DNA from: Alphaproteobacteria bacterium
GTDB taxonomy: Bacteria > Pseudomonadota > Alphaproteobacteria > ATCC43930 > CGMCC-115725
DNA: 5,654 nucleotides
Assembly: GCA_019237175.1 (NCBI GenBank)
Contig: JAFAHP010000811.1
Location: 1 to 5,654 of the forward strand
Reading direction: 5' to 3'
Part shown: one piece after another, positions 1-5,654 of the stretch
Layout of the letters: the number at the start of each line of letters is the position of its first letter
How positions within the stretch are numbered: the stretch's first letter is position 1
Notes under the pieces: model-generated
What the model was told of the DNA's origin: nothing
What the model saw: the letters and a program-made list of their open reading frames with translations, nothing else
Databases searched by the model: none
Made by a program: the position numbers and the translations under genes

Positions 1-623
1 ACTATACCCCGATCGGTAGAAGGCTACCGGATTTTGAAGGTGGCATCGTGCCGAACCACACGCTAAACGGCGTCCCCGAATGGGCCTACGGGGTGACCGA
101 CTGGCTGGAGCTGGGCGTCTATCTACCCCTGTACTCGTGGACCGGTACTGGGCACTTCCTGATCGACGGCGCGAAGCTGCGTGCTGAATTTGTCGTGCCG
201 CATGCGCAAGAGAGGAGCTTTTTCTACGGTGTCAATTTCGAACTCAGCTTCAATGCCCCTTATTGGGAACCGACCCGCAACTCCGGCGAGATCCGGCCGA
301 TCATCGGCGTTCGCATCGGGCCAGTTGATCTGATCGCTAATCCGATCCTCGACACGGCGTTCCAGGGCCTGGGTGCGCTGAATTTCGCGCCGGCGGCTCG
401 GGTGGCCTATAATTTCTCCGAAAGTTGGGCGGCCGCGCTCGAGCATTACGCAGATTACGGCCAGCTAAACCGCTTCGTGTCGCTCAGCCGGCAGCAACAA
501 ACCCTTTTTGCGGTAATCGACTATAAGTCCAATCCGGTCAACGTCGAGTTCGGCATCGGCCACGGCTTTACCGCGGCTTCAGACGCGTTGGTTCTCAAGA
601 TGATCCTGTCGCGCGACTTCTGA
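1..623 (+). CDS. outer-membrane beta-barrel protein, 5' end cut off by the window
   Basis: The frame is open from the first full codon at position 3 to the TGA at 621-623, giving 206 visible residues, so the true start lies upstream of the window. The GTG at 48 is probably internal, because the residues before it (YTPIGRRLPDFEGGIV) read smoothly into the rest. The protein shows repeated amphipathic strands rich in aromatic residues, such as GVYLPLYSW, FFYGVNFELSF, ARVAYNF and VNVEFGIGHGF. It ends in LKMILSRDF with a terminal Phe, the usual C-terminal signature recognised by the BAM assembly machinery in outer-membrane barrels. There are no obvious catalytic motifs or hydrophobic helices. It is probably a small barrel in the outer membrane; transported substrate and exact family are not recognisable. 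A structured intergenic repeat follows, so it probably ends its own transcript. The barrel assignment is inference from strand pattern and C-terminus. Confidence 0.75.
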   Translation, partial: YTPIGRRLPDFEGGIVPNHTLNGVPEWAYGVTDWLELGVYLPLYSWTGTGHFLIDGAKLRAEFVVPHAQERSFFYGVNFELSFNAPYWEPTRNSGEIRPIIGVRIGPVDLIANPILDTAFQGLGALNFAPAARVAYNFSESWAAALEHYADYGQLNRFVSLSRQQQTLFAVIDYKSNPVNVEFGIGHGFTAASDALVLKMILSRDF

Positions 624-673
624 GACGAGTCACAACAAATGAAGCGGCAGTGCGTCACCAACTCATGCGTAGA

Positions 674-722
674 CCCGTGGGCGACAGGCCGATCGCGTGA
701 CGCGACGGCAATGCACCACGGG
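674..722 (+). terminator. two-tier inverted repeat, candidate terminator hairpin after the barrel gene
   Basis: The outer arms CCCGTGG (674-680) and CCACGGG (716-722) are perfect 7-bp complements. Inside them, GCCG-A-TCGCG (688-697) pairs with CGCGACGGC (701-709) as a 9-bp stem with one bulged A and a TGA loop. An internal loop of 7 and 6 nt separates the two stems. A short T run (GATTTTGC) follows the outer arm, which fits a weak intrinsic terminator about 50 bp past the stop codon. The T run is only four bases, so a structured 3' UTR or an extragenic palindrome is also possible. Confidence 0.4.
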
Positions 723-767
723 GATTTTGCAGGAACACTTCGCGTACGATAGAGAGAGAGGTCAAAT

Positions 768-797
768 CTGACCATTTCGCCGTAAAGTGCTTATGTT
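768..797 (+). promoter_or_regulatory. possible sigma70-type promoter for the PqaA-type hydrolase gene
   Basis: CTGACC (768-773) and TATGTT (792-797) are separated by 18 bp, and each matches the -35 and -10 consensus at four of six positions. Transcription would begin near 804 and leave a leader of about 30 nt before the ATG at 837. The area is locally AT-richer than the genes. A purine tract of repeated AG (751-761) lies just upstream. The match is weak and rests on motif and position only. Confidence 0.2.
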
Positions 798-836
798 AGG
801 ATTTCTCTCCGCCCTTGACCGAGTGAATGGAAATAT

Positions 837-2261
837 ATGCCCAAGGGAGTAGGCGCCGTCTTCTGCAGTCTGATCACAGCTGTCTTTGCGTCGGCCGCGT
901 CCGCCGATGGGCGCGAAGAGACTGCACTCGACCGCTACGTCGCTGCGCCGGATCCCAGTTACCGCTATGAGCTGATCAGCACTGAGGCCGGCGACGCTTA
1001 TACCGCCAATGTATTGGAAATGACGTCGCAACGATGGCGCACGGCGGACGAGGTGGACCGGCCGATCTGGAAGCACTGGCTTACCATCGTCAGGCCGGAA
1101 CACGTGACGACGAATACCGGCCTGCTCGTCGTCAGCGGAGGTTCCAACGAGAAACCGCCGCCGAAAATCAGCTCTTTGCTGACCCAACTCGCCCTGGCCA
1201 CGAATTCGGTGATCAACGAGGTTCGCATGGTTCCGAATGAGCCGTTGGTGTTTGCCGGTGACGGCAGAAAACTGACCGAAGACGCCATCACGGCGTTTTC
1301 CTGGGAGAAATTTCTGACGTCGGGCGATGAAACTTGGCCGCTTCGCTTGCCGATGACGAAGAGCGTGGTGCGGGCGATGGACACCATCACGTCGTTTTGC
1401 GCGAGCCCGGCGGGTGGCGGCCTATCGGTCGACAAGTTCGTGGTCGGCGGCGCGTCGAAGCGGGGCTGGACGGCATGGACCGTTGCCGCGGTCGACAATC
1501 GCGTCGTCGCCATCATTCCGGTCGTGATCGACCTGCTGAACCTCGAACCGTCGTTCGATCACCATTACCGCTCTTACGGTTTCTGGGCCCCCGCGATAGC
1601 TGAATTCGAGCGGGCCGGGATTATGCGATGGGCTCACACGCCGCAGTTTGAGGCACTGATCCACATCGAAGACCCCTATTCGTATCGCGAGCGATTGACG
1701 ATGCCCAAGTTCATCGTCAATGCGGCCGGCGACCAATATTTTTTGCCCGACTCCTCTCAATTCTATTTCGCCGGGCTCAAAGGAGATAATTACCTTCGTT
1801 ATCTGCCCAACACCGATCACTCGCTCAAAGGAGAATATGTCGATGCGGCAGAGGGTGCGCTGACCTTCTATCAATCCGTTTTGTCAGATACCCCGCGTCC
1901 GAAATTCAGCTGGAATTTCGAAGACGACGGCTCGATCCAAATCAAGACGGCATCAAGACCCGCCGCCGTGACGCTCTGGCAAGCGCACAACCCCGCTGCT
2001 CGCGATTTTCGGTTGGCGACGATCGGCGGGGCGTACAGCAGTTCGAATTTGACCGATCAGGGCGACGGGCTCTATGTCGGGAAGGTGGCGGAACCGAAGC
2101 AAGGCTGGACCGCATTTTTTGTCGAGATGAGCTTCCCGACCGGCGGACCTTATTCCTACAAATTCAGCACGGGGGTCCGGGTGGTGCCCGACCGATTACC
2201 CTTCGGGCCTCCGCCCGAACAAGAAGGGGCAGAGAGCGGCAGCTCGCCTCGCGACCCATAG
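837..2261 (+). CDS. secreted PhoPQ-activated pathogenicity-related (PqaA-type) alpha/beta hydrolase
   Basis: This 474-residue protein begins with a short basic/hydrophobic segment ending ASA (residues 21-23), a plausible Sec signal peptide cleaved before Asp24, so it should act in the periplasm or outside the cell. The mature part matches the PhoPQ_related family (PF10142): an N-terminal DRYVAAPDPSYRYEL segment, the W-x-HWL-x-IVRP strand (78-87), GLLVVSGGSN (95-104), and the nucleophile elbow GGASKRGWT with Ser207. MPKFIVNAAGDQYFLPDSS follows, with Asp299, then LPNTDHSLKG with His328. Together these make a credible Ser-Asp-His triad. From about residue 350 to 455 there is a beta-rich domain, then a Pro/Gly/Ser-rich tail. 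Family members include Salmonella PqaA and the Dictyostelium AprA proteins; their substrate is unknown, and regulation by PhoPQ should not be assumed here. The ATG start is supported by the signal peptide; the Shine-Dalgarno match is poor. Confidence 0.88.
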   Translation: MPKGVGAVFCSLITAVFASAASADGREETALDRYVAAPDPSYRYELISTEAGDAYTANVLEMTSQRWRTADEVDRPIWKHWLTIVRPEHVTTNTGLLVVSGGSNEKPPPKISSLLTQLALATNSVINEVRMVPNEPLVFAGDGRKLTEDAITAFSWEKFLTSGDETWPLRLPMTKSVVRAMDTITSFCASPAGGGLSVDKFVVGGASKRGWTAWTVAAVDNRVVAIIPVVIDLLNLEPSFDHHYRSYGFWAPAIAEFERAGIMRWAHTPQFEALIHIEDPYSYRERLTMPKFIVNAAGDQYFLPDSSQFYFAGLKGDNYLRYLPNTDHSLKGEYVDAAEGALTFYQSVLSDTPRPKFSWNFEDDGSIQIKTASRPAAVTLWQAHNPAARDFRLATIGGAYSSSNLTDQGDGLYVGKVAEPKQGWTAFFVEMSFPTGGPYSYKFSTGVRVVPDRLPFGPPPEQEGAESGSSPRDP

Positions 2262-2290
2262 CCGGAGCACCCGGCGCCAACGGAATAGAA

Positions 2291-2312
2291 GCTTGGGGGT
2301 CGCCCGCCAAGC
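2291..2312 (+). terminator. bulged hairpin between the hydrolase and glycosyltransferase genes
   Basis: GCTTGGGGG (2291-2299) pairs with CCC (2303-2305) and CCAAGC (2307-2312), forming a 9-bp stem with a TCG loop and one bulged G at 2306. It sits 30 bp after the hydrolase stop codon. No T run follows, so it is not a classical intrinsic terminator. It may stabilise the 3' end of the message or act with Rho. Strand is assigned from the neighbouring genes. Confidence 0.3.
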
Positions 2313-2314
2313 GA

Positions 2315-2342
2315 TTGCTGCACCATCGCGACGTGATACTAT
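2315..2342 (+). promoter_or_regulatory. candidate extended -10 promoter for the glycosyltransferase gene
   Basis: TTGCTG (2315-2320) and TACTAT (2337-2342) lie 16 bp apart. The -10 box is directly preceded by TGA (2334-2336), which fits the extended -10 TGn motif. Transcription would start near 2349, about 30 nt before the ATG at 2378. The position right after the hairpin at 2291-2312 fits a new transcription unit. The -35 box is weak, so this remains a motif-based guess. Confidence 0.3.
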
Positions 2343-2377
2343 GTCCGGCGCACTGATCGGAGATTTGCGGCAACGGA

Positions 2378-3595
2378 ATGGGGATCGTCGATAACACCGT
2401 GCCCGCTCCGCCGAAAGGCCGCCCCCCGGCAGTATTGCAGATCGTCCCGCGCCTTGTGTCGGGCGGAGCCGAGCGCGGCACCGTAGAGCTCGCGGGAGCG
2501 CTGGTCGCGGCGGGATGGACCTCGTATGTCGCTTCTGCAGGCGGCCCGCTGGAACACGACATCACGCGCTCTGGGGCCAATCATATCACCCTCCCGCTCG
2601 CGTCGAAGAACCCGCTGCGAATGCGCCGCAACGCCACCACACTGGCACGGGTGATTCGGCGGCTGAGCATCGACATCGTTCATGCCAGGAGCCGCGCTCC
2701 GGCATGGAGCGCCTGGTCGGCAGCGAGCGCCACCGGGCGCCACTTCGTAACAACCTTTCACAATGCATACGGCACGGGTAGCGCGCTCAAGCGCTGGTAC
2801 AATTCGGTCATGGCGCGCGGCGAGCGGGTCATCGCGATTTCTCAGTTCGTCGCCAATCACGCCGCACAGGTTTATGGGATCGACCCGGACCGGTTGCGCA
2901 CGATCCCGCGCGGCGTCGATCTCGACATTTTCGATCCCAGCCGGATTGGAGCGGAAAGGATCGCCAGCCTTGCTCGGCAATGGCGGCTCCCCGACGGTGC
3001 ACCAATCGTGATGCTCCCGGGCCGACTGACGCGCTGGAAGGGCGGGCTCGATTTCATCGCCGCGATCGGCGCGCTCGGCAGGCGTGACATTTGTTGCCTA
3101 CTGGTCGGCCCAGAGCAACGGCGCGGATTCCGCCGCGAACTCGAGACGTCCATCGAGCGAGGCGGGCTTACCGGGCTCTTTCGCATCATCGAGGATTGTC
3201 GGGACATGCCGGCCGCCTACATGCTGGCTGATGTCGTCGTCTCGGCTTCGAGCGATCCTGAGGGGTTCGGTCGAGTCATCGTCGAGGCGCAGGCGATGGG
3301 GCGCCCGGTCGTGGCCACCGCTCACGGCGGTTCCTGTGAGACGATCGAGCCGGGGATCACCGGCTGGCTCGTGCCCGCACGCGATCCTGCCGCCCTCGCC
3401 GAGGCGATCGAGGCGGCACTTTCGCTCGGCGAGAACGAGCGGTTGAGCCTTGCCCGGCGCGCGATCGCACACGTGGCCAATGGGTTCACGCGCGAGGCGA
3501 TGTGTGCCCGCACGATCGAGGTCTATGAGGAGCTGCTGTTTCCACAGGCGCCGGAAGCTCCACAAAGCCAGGCGCTGTTTGCCGCTCGCGACTGA
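2378..3595 (+). CDS. GT-B glycosyltransferase, family 4 (probable LPS core or envelope glycan)
   Basis: This 405-residue protein has a retaining GT4 architecture. The N-terminal half carries VLQIVPRLVSGGAERG (19-33), the acceptor-side glycine loop, followed by DIVHARSRAPAW and TTFHNAYG. The C-terminal half has MLPGRLTRWKG, where Arg216 and Lys221 are the usual nucleotide-sugar phosphate contacts, and DPEGFGRVIVEAQAMGRPVVAT, where Glu295 and Glu303 form the EX7E motif. GITGWLVPARDPAALAEAI closes the fold. There is no signal peptide or membrane helix, so it should act on the cytoplasmic face of the inner membrane. The ATG at 2378 is the first start after an in-frame TGA at 2354; GGAG at 2359-2362 lies rather far upstream for a ribosome site. 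The downstream Kdo hydroxylase suggests that it adds a sugar to the LPS inner core; donor and acceptor cannot be read from the sequence. Confidence 0.9.
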   Translation: MGIVDNTVPAPPKGRPPAVLQIVPRLVSGGAERGTVELAGALVAAGWTSYVASAGGPLEHDITRSGANHITLPLASKNPLRMRRNATTLARVIRRLSIDIVHARSRAPAWSAWSAASATGRHFVTTFHNAYGTGSALKRWYNSVMARGERVIAISQFVANHAAQVYGIDPDRLRTIPRGVDLDIFDPSRIGAERIASLARQWRLPDGAPIVMLPGRLTRWKGGLDFIAAIGALGRRDICCLLVGPEQRRGFRRELETSIERGGLTGLFRIIEDCRDMPAAYMLADVVVSASSDPEGFGRVIVEAQAMGRPVVATAHGGSCETIEPGITGWLVPARDPAALAEAIEAALSLGENERLSLARRAIAHVANGFTREAMCARTIEVYEELLFPQAPEAPQSQALFAARD

Positions 3596-3781
3596 GCGAG
3601 TTACGATTATGTGGCCGTTTGAGCAGGAGAAGGGCCGAGCTGACATGGGCTGCTGGAACCCAGTGTTCGCCTCGTGACGGCAATTCCCGAGCGCCAACTC
3701 TCCGCTTTGTTGCCGCCTGCGAGCCAATCGCACTAGAATGCGCACAAAGATGTTACGCGGGGTTTCGCCCTGTCTGCGACG

Positions 3782-4651
3782 CTGGAAACAATCGAGATAA
3801 ACCGTTGGGGCGGATCCTTCCCCGAGGCGGTAAAAATTCGTGCTCTTGAAGCGCTGGAGCACGGCAAAATACTCTTTTTCCCAAATCTGGCTTTCGAGCT
3901 GGCTGAAAACAGACAGTCTTTGCTGTCACCGGCATTAGCCGACGGAAAAGCGAAGAACATAAGCCTCGATCCCGCGACCGGTTCCCTGCGAGGCACTGGG
4001 GTGACAGATTGCGAGCGGCTGCATCTTCACGCGGCGATGCAGGACTTTGCGGCGGCGGCGACCCGGCTCGTCTCCGATCTTTTCCCCGGCTACGCCGCGA
4101 ACCTCGAGCGCGCCCGTACCAGCTATCGCCCGGTCGAAATCGCCGGCCGGTTGTACTCGCCGTTGAAGGATGACACGCTCCTGCACGTCGACGCGTTTCC
4201 TTCGACTCCTACCCGGGGCCGCCGCATTCTGCGCTTTTTCTCCAATATCAATCCGTCGGGCAAACCGCGCATTTGGCGAGTCGGCGAGCCGTTTCAGGAT
4301 TTCGCCCAGAAATTCCTGCCGTCTTTGGGCCGACCAGTTGCGGGTGTTGCCTGGCTCCTCGCTGCCCTCGGAGCCACCAGGGGCCGGCGGAGCGCCTATG
4401 ACCAGCTGATGCTCCGCCTTCATAACCGGGCCAAGCGCAACATTTCTTATCAGCAGAGCGCCCCGCAAGTCGAAATCGCTTTTCCGGCAAAGTCGAGCTG
4501 GCTGTGCTACACCGACCAAGTCTTACATGCGGCTTTGGCCGGCCAATATGCGCTCGAGCAAACCTTCTACCTCGACGTTGCATCCATGGCTGATCCGGCA
4601 CGTTCGCCCGTGCAGGTGCTGGAGCGCATGACGGAGCGGCGATTGCGGTAA
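3782..4651 (+). CDS. kdoO: Kdo 3-hydroxylase (Fe(II)/2-oxoglutarate dioxygenase), start uncertain
   Basis: The protein matches the Kdo_hydroxy family (PF11004). KdoO enzymes from Burkholderia and Yersinia use Fe(II), O2 and 2-oxoglutarate to hydroxylate C3 of Kdo in LPS, giving Ko. Counting from 3782, the iron site is visible as HVD (His135, Asp137) in LLHVDAFPS and a distal His249 in TDQVLHAALAGQ. Other family blocks are HGKILFFP, KNISLD, RTSYRP, ILRFFSNINPSGKPRIWRVGEPF and SPVQVLERM. The length of about 289 residues is near the family norm. The frame is open back to a TAG at 3734, but there is no ATG or GTG in it before the conserved N-terminus, and the first TTG (3920) would remove 46 residues including HGKILFFP. 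I place the start at the CTG at 3782, next to ACG 3779, by homology-like reading only. It probably acts at the cytoplasmic face of the inner membrane. Confidence 0.83.
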   Translation: METIEINRWGGSFPEAVKIRALEALEHGKILFFPNLAFELAENRQSLLSPALADGKAKNISLDPATGSLRGTGVTDCERLHLHAAMQDFAAAATRLVSDLFPGYAANLERARTSYRPVEIAGRLYSPLKDDTLLHVDAFPSTPTRGRRILRFFSNINPSGKPRIWRVGEPFQDFAQKFLPSLGRPVAGVAWLLAALGATRGRRSAYDQLMLRLHNRAKRNISYQQSAPQVEIAFPAKSSWLCYTDQVLHAALAGQYALEQTFYLDVASMADPARSPVQVLERMTERRLR

Positions 4652-4677
4652 TCCGCTCCGGGGTGTAACCCAAGTCA

Positions 4678-5654
4678 ATGCCGTCCCCGCCCGCGCACGC
4701 CGTTTGTTGGTCAGGCGCAGCGGCGTGTGGTGCCGAACCGAGGGCCTGGGTACTGCATGACGGTAAGGCCGGCATGAGAAGCCAGGCGCTCGGTCTCGCC
4801 GAGGCAACGGGTTGCTCCTTTATCGAAAAACCACTCAGCGTGCGCCCTCCGTGGAGCATCTTGCCGCCGCAGTTATGGCTCTTGCCCGGATACGCCGTCT
4901 CTGGCGGCAAGTCGCTGTTCGCCCCGCCTTGGCCTGATTTTGTGATCGCCTGCGGCCGCAATGCGGCGGTGCCGGCATTGAGGATCCGGCGCGCCAGCGG
5001 CGGCCGCACCTTCCTGGCTCAGATCCAGGACCCGCGCGTTCGGCGATCCGAGTTCGACCTGATCGTCTCACCCGAGCACGACCGATTGCGCGGGCCGCGG
5101 GTCATTGTAACCCGCGGCGCTGTGCATCGCGTAACGGTTGCGCGGCTCGAAGCCGAACGCCGTCGCTTCCCGGCACTCGCGGACCTGCCGAGGCCGATTT
5201 TTGCTGCGCTGATCGGCGGCGCCAACAAGGCCTACCGGCTGACCCTGAAGCGCCTCGCCCAGATCGCCGACGCGCTAGCGGCTCTGCTGTGCGAGAATGG
5301 CGGCTCCCTGTTATTAACGCCGTCGCGGCGGACCGGAGAGCGGGGGACCGCGATCCTGCGTGCGCGGCTCGGCAGTTTCCCAGGCATGATTTGGGACGGC
5401 GACGGCGACAACCCTTACTTTGCCTATCTCGCGCTCGCCGATGCGCTGCTGGTGACCGCCGATTCGGTCTCGATGATCAGCGAGGCGGCGGCGACGGGAA
5501 AACCCGTGCACATTCTAGACCTCGACGGCGGCAATCCGAAATTTTCCCGCTTCCACGCCGCGATGCGGGTGGCAGGCATCACCCGTCCGTTCACCGGGCG
5601 GATCGAGTCATGGTCCTACCCGATCCAGGACGATACCGCGCGCGCCGGTGCAGC
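4678..5654 (+). CDS. ELM1-family protein (mitochondrial fission ELM1-like), 3' end cut off by the window
   Basis: The frame is open from the ATG at 4678 to the window end, giving 325 visible residues with no stop, so the gene continues beyond. It matches the Mito_fiss_Elm1 family (PF06258). Visible blocks are AWVLHDGKAGMRSQALGLAE (from residue 23), DFVIACGRNAA (Cys92-Asn95), QIQDPR (to Arg120), FDLIVSPEHD, VIVTRGAVH, LIGGANKAY (Gly180-Lys184), WDGDGDNPYF, and TADSVSMISEAAATGKPVH (Asp262, Ser263, Glu269, Lys275). The alternation of Rossmann-like strands and the late SEAAATGKPV block resemble GT-B glycosyltransferase folds. Plant ELM1 recruits dynamin-like DRP3 to mitochondria, but the bacterial role is not established. 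The start lies 26 bp after the kdoO stop, consistent with cotranscription. The first 22 residues are Ala/Cys/Pro-rich and lack family features, and the next in-frame ATG (4774) falls inside the conserved block. No signal peptide is evident, so a cytoplasmic location is likely. Confidence 0.88.
   Translation, partial: MPSPPAHAVCWSGAAACGAEPRAWVLHDGKAGMRSQALGLAEATGCSFIEKPLSVRPPWSILPPQLWLLPGYAVSGGKSLFAPPWPDFVIACGRNAAVPALRIRRASGGRTFLAQIQDPRVRRSEFDLIVSPEHDRLRGPRVIVTRGAVHRVTVARLEAERRRFPALADLPRPIFAALIGGANKAYRLTLKRLAQIADALAALLCENGGSLLLTPSRRTGERGTAILRARLGSFPGMIWDGDGDNPYFAYLALADALLVTADSVSMISEAAATGKPVHILDLDGGNPKFSRFHAAMRVAGITRPFTGRIESWSYPIQDDTARAGA

Noticed and set aside
751..761. AG-repeat purine tract upstream of the hydrolase gene
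   Set aside because: It is only about five units, too far from the ATG at 837 to be a ribosome site, and has no paired repeat nearby.
3707..3739. TTGTTG and TAGAAT as a promoter for kdoO
   Set aside because: The spacer is 21 bp, too long for a normal sigma70-type promoter.
3619..3849. A 76-codon + strand frame between the glycosyltransferase gene and kdoO
   Set aside because: It overlaps the conserved kdoO N-terminus in another frame, has no ribosome site, and its translation shows no domain or membrane pattern.
3098..3862. A 254-codon open frame on the minus strand across the glycosyltransferase 3' end and the gap after it
   Set aside because: It is opposite a clear GT4 gene, its translation is Arg-rich with no recognisable domain, and long antisense frames are expected in GC-rich codon-biased DNA.
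3920..3922. TTG as the kdoO start codon
   Set aside because: It would drop 46 upstream in-frame residues including the conserved HGKILFFP segment, and no ribosome site precedes it.
4248..5009. A 253-codon open frame on the minus strand over the kdoO 3' end and the start of the ELM1-like gene
   Set aside because: Both genes on the + strand have strong family motifs across this stretch, while the minus translation is low-complexity and resembles nothing.
5383..5409. WDGDGDN in the ELM1-like protein as a calcium-binding EF-hand-type loop
   Set aside because: It is a short repeat of GACGGC codons in a position where the family commonly has a WDG-x-x-NPY segment, and the rest of an EF-hand is absent.

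Overview
The window reads as ordinary chromosomal DNA from a GC-rich Gram-negative bacterium. It is most likely an alphaproteobacterium of the Bradyrhizobium/Rhodopseudomonas type. That placement is inferred from GC-rich codon use, an outer-membrane barrel protein, a signal-peptide-bearing periplasmic hydrolase and lipopolysaccharide (LPS) Kdo-modification genes; it is not proven by a marker gene. All five genes lie on the + strand. The first and last run off the window edges.

Left part (1-2261), exported proteins. The 3' end of an outer-membrane beta-barrel protein (to 623) is followed by a 213-bp intergenic region with a strong two-tier inverted repeat (674-722), probably a terminator-like hairpin. 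Next comes a secreted alpha/beta hydrolase of the PhoPQ-activated pathogenicity-related (PqaA-type, PF10142) family at 837-2261, with a signal peptide and a visible Ser-Asp-His triad.

Right part (2378-5654), an envelope glycolipid cluster. A 116-bp gap holds a bulged hairpin (2291-2312) and a candidate extended -10 promoter. It is followed by a GT-B family 4 glycosyltransferase (2378-3595), a Kdo 3-hydroxylase (KdoO type, about 3782-4651) and, 26 bp later, an ELM1-family protein (4678 to the window end). KdoO hydroxylates the Kdo sugar of the LPS inner core. The glycosyltransferase probably adds a core sugar. The ELM1-like protein has no settled bacterial role; its position suggests it works on the same glycolipid.

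Two points deserve attention. The kdoO reading frame has clear family homology upstream of any ATG, GTG or TTG codon, so its start is either non-canonical or damaged. An ELM1 homologue (named for a plant mitochondrial fission factor) sits tightly downstream of a Kdo-modifying enzyme, which points to an LPS-related function. I see no mobile element, CRISPR array, RNA gene or phage gene.
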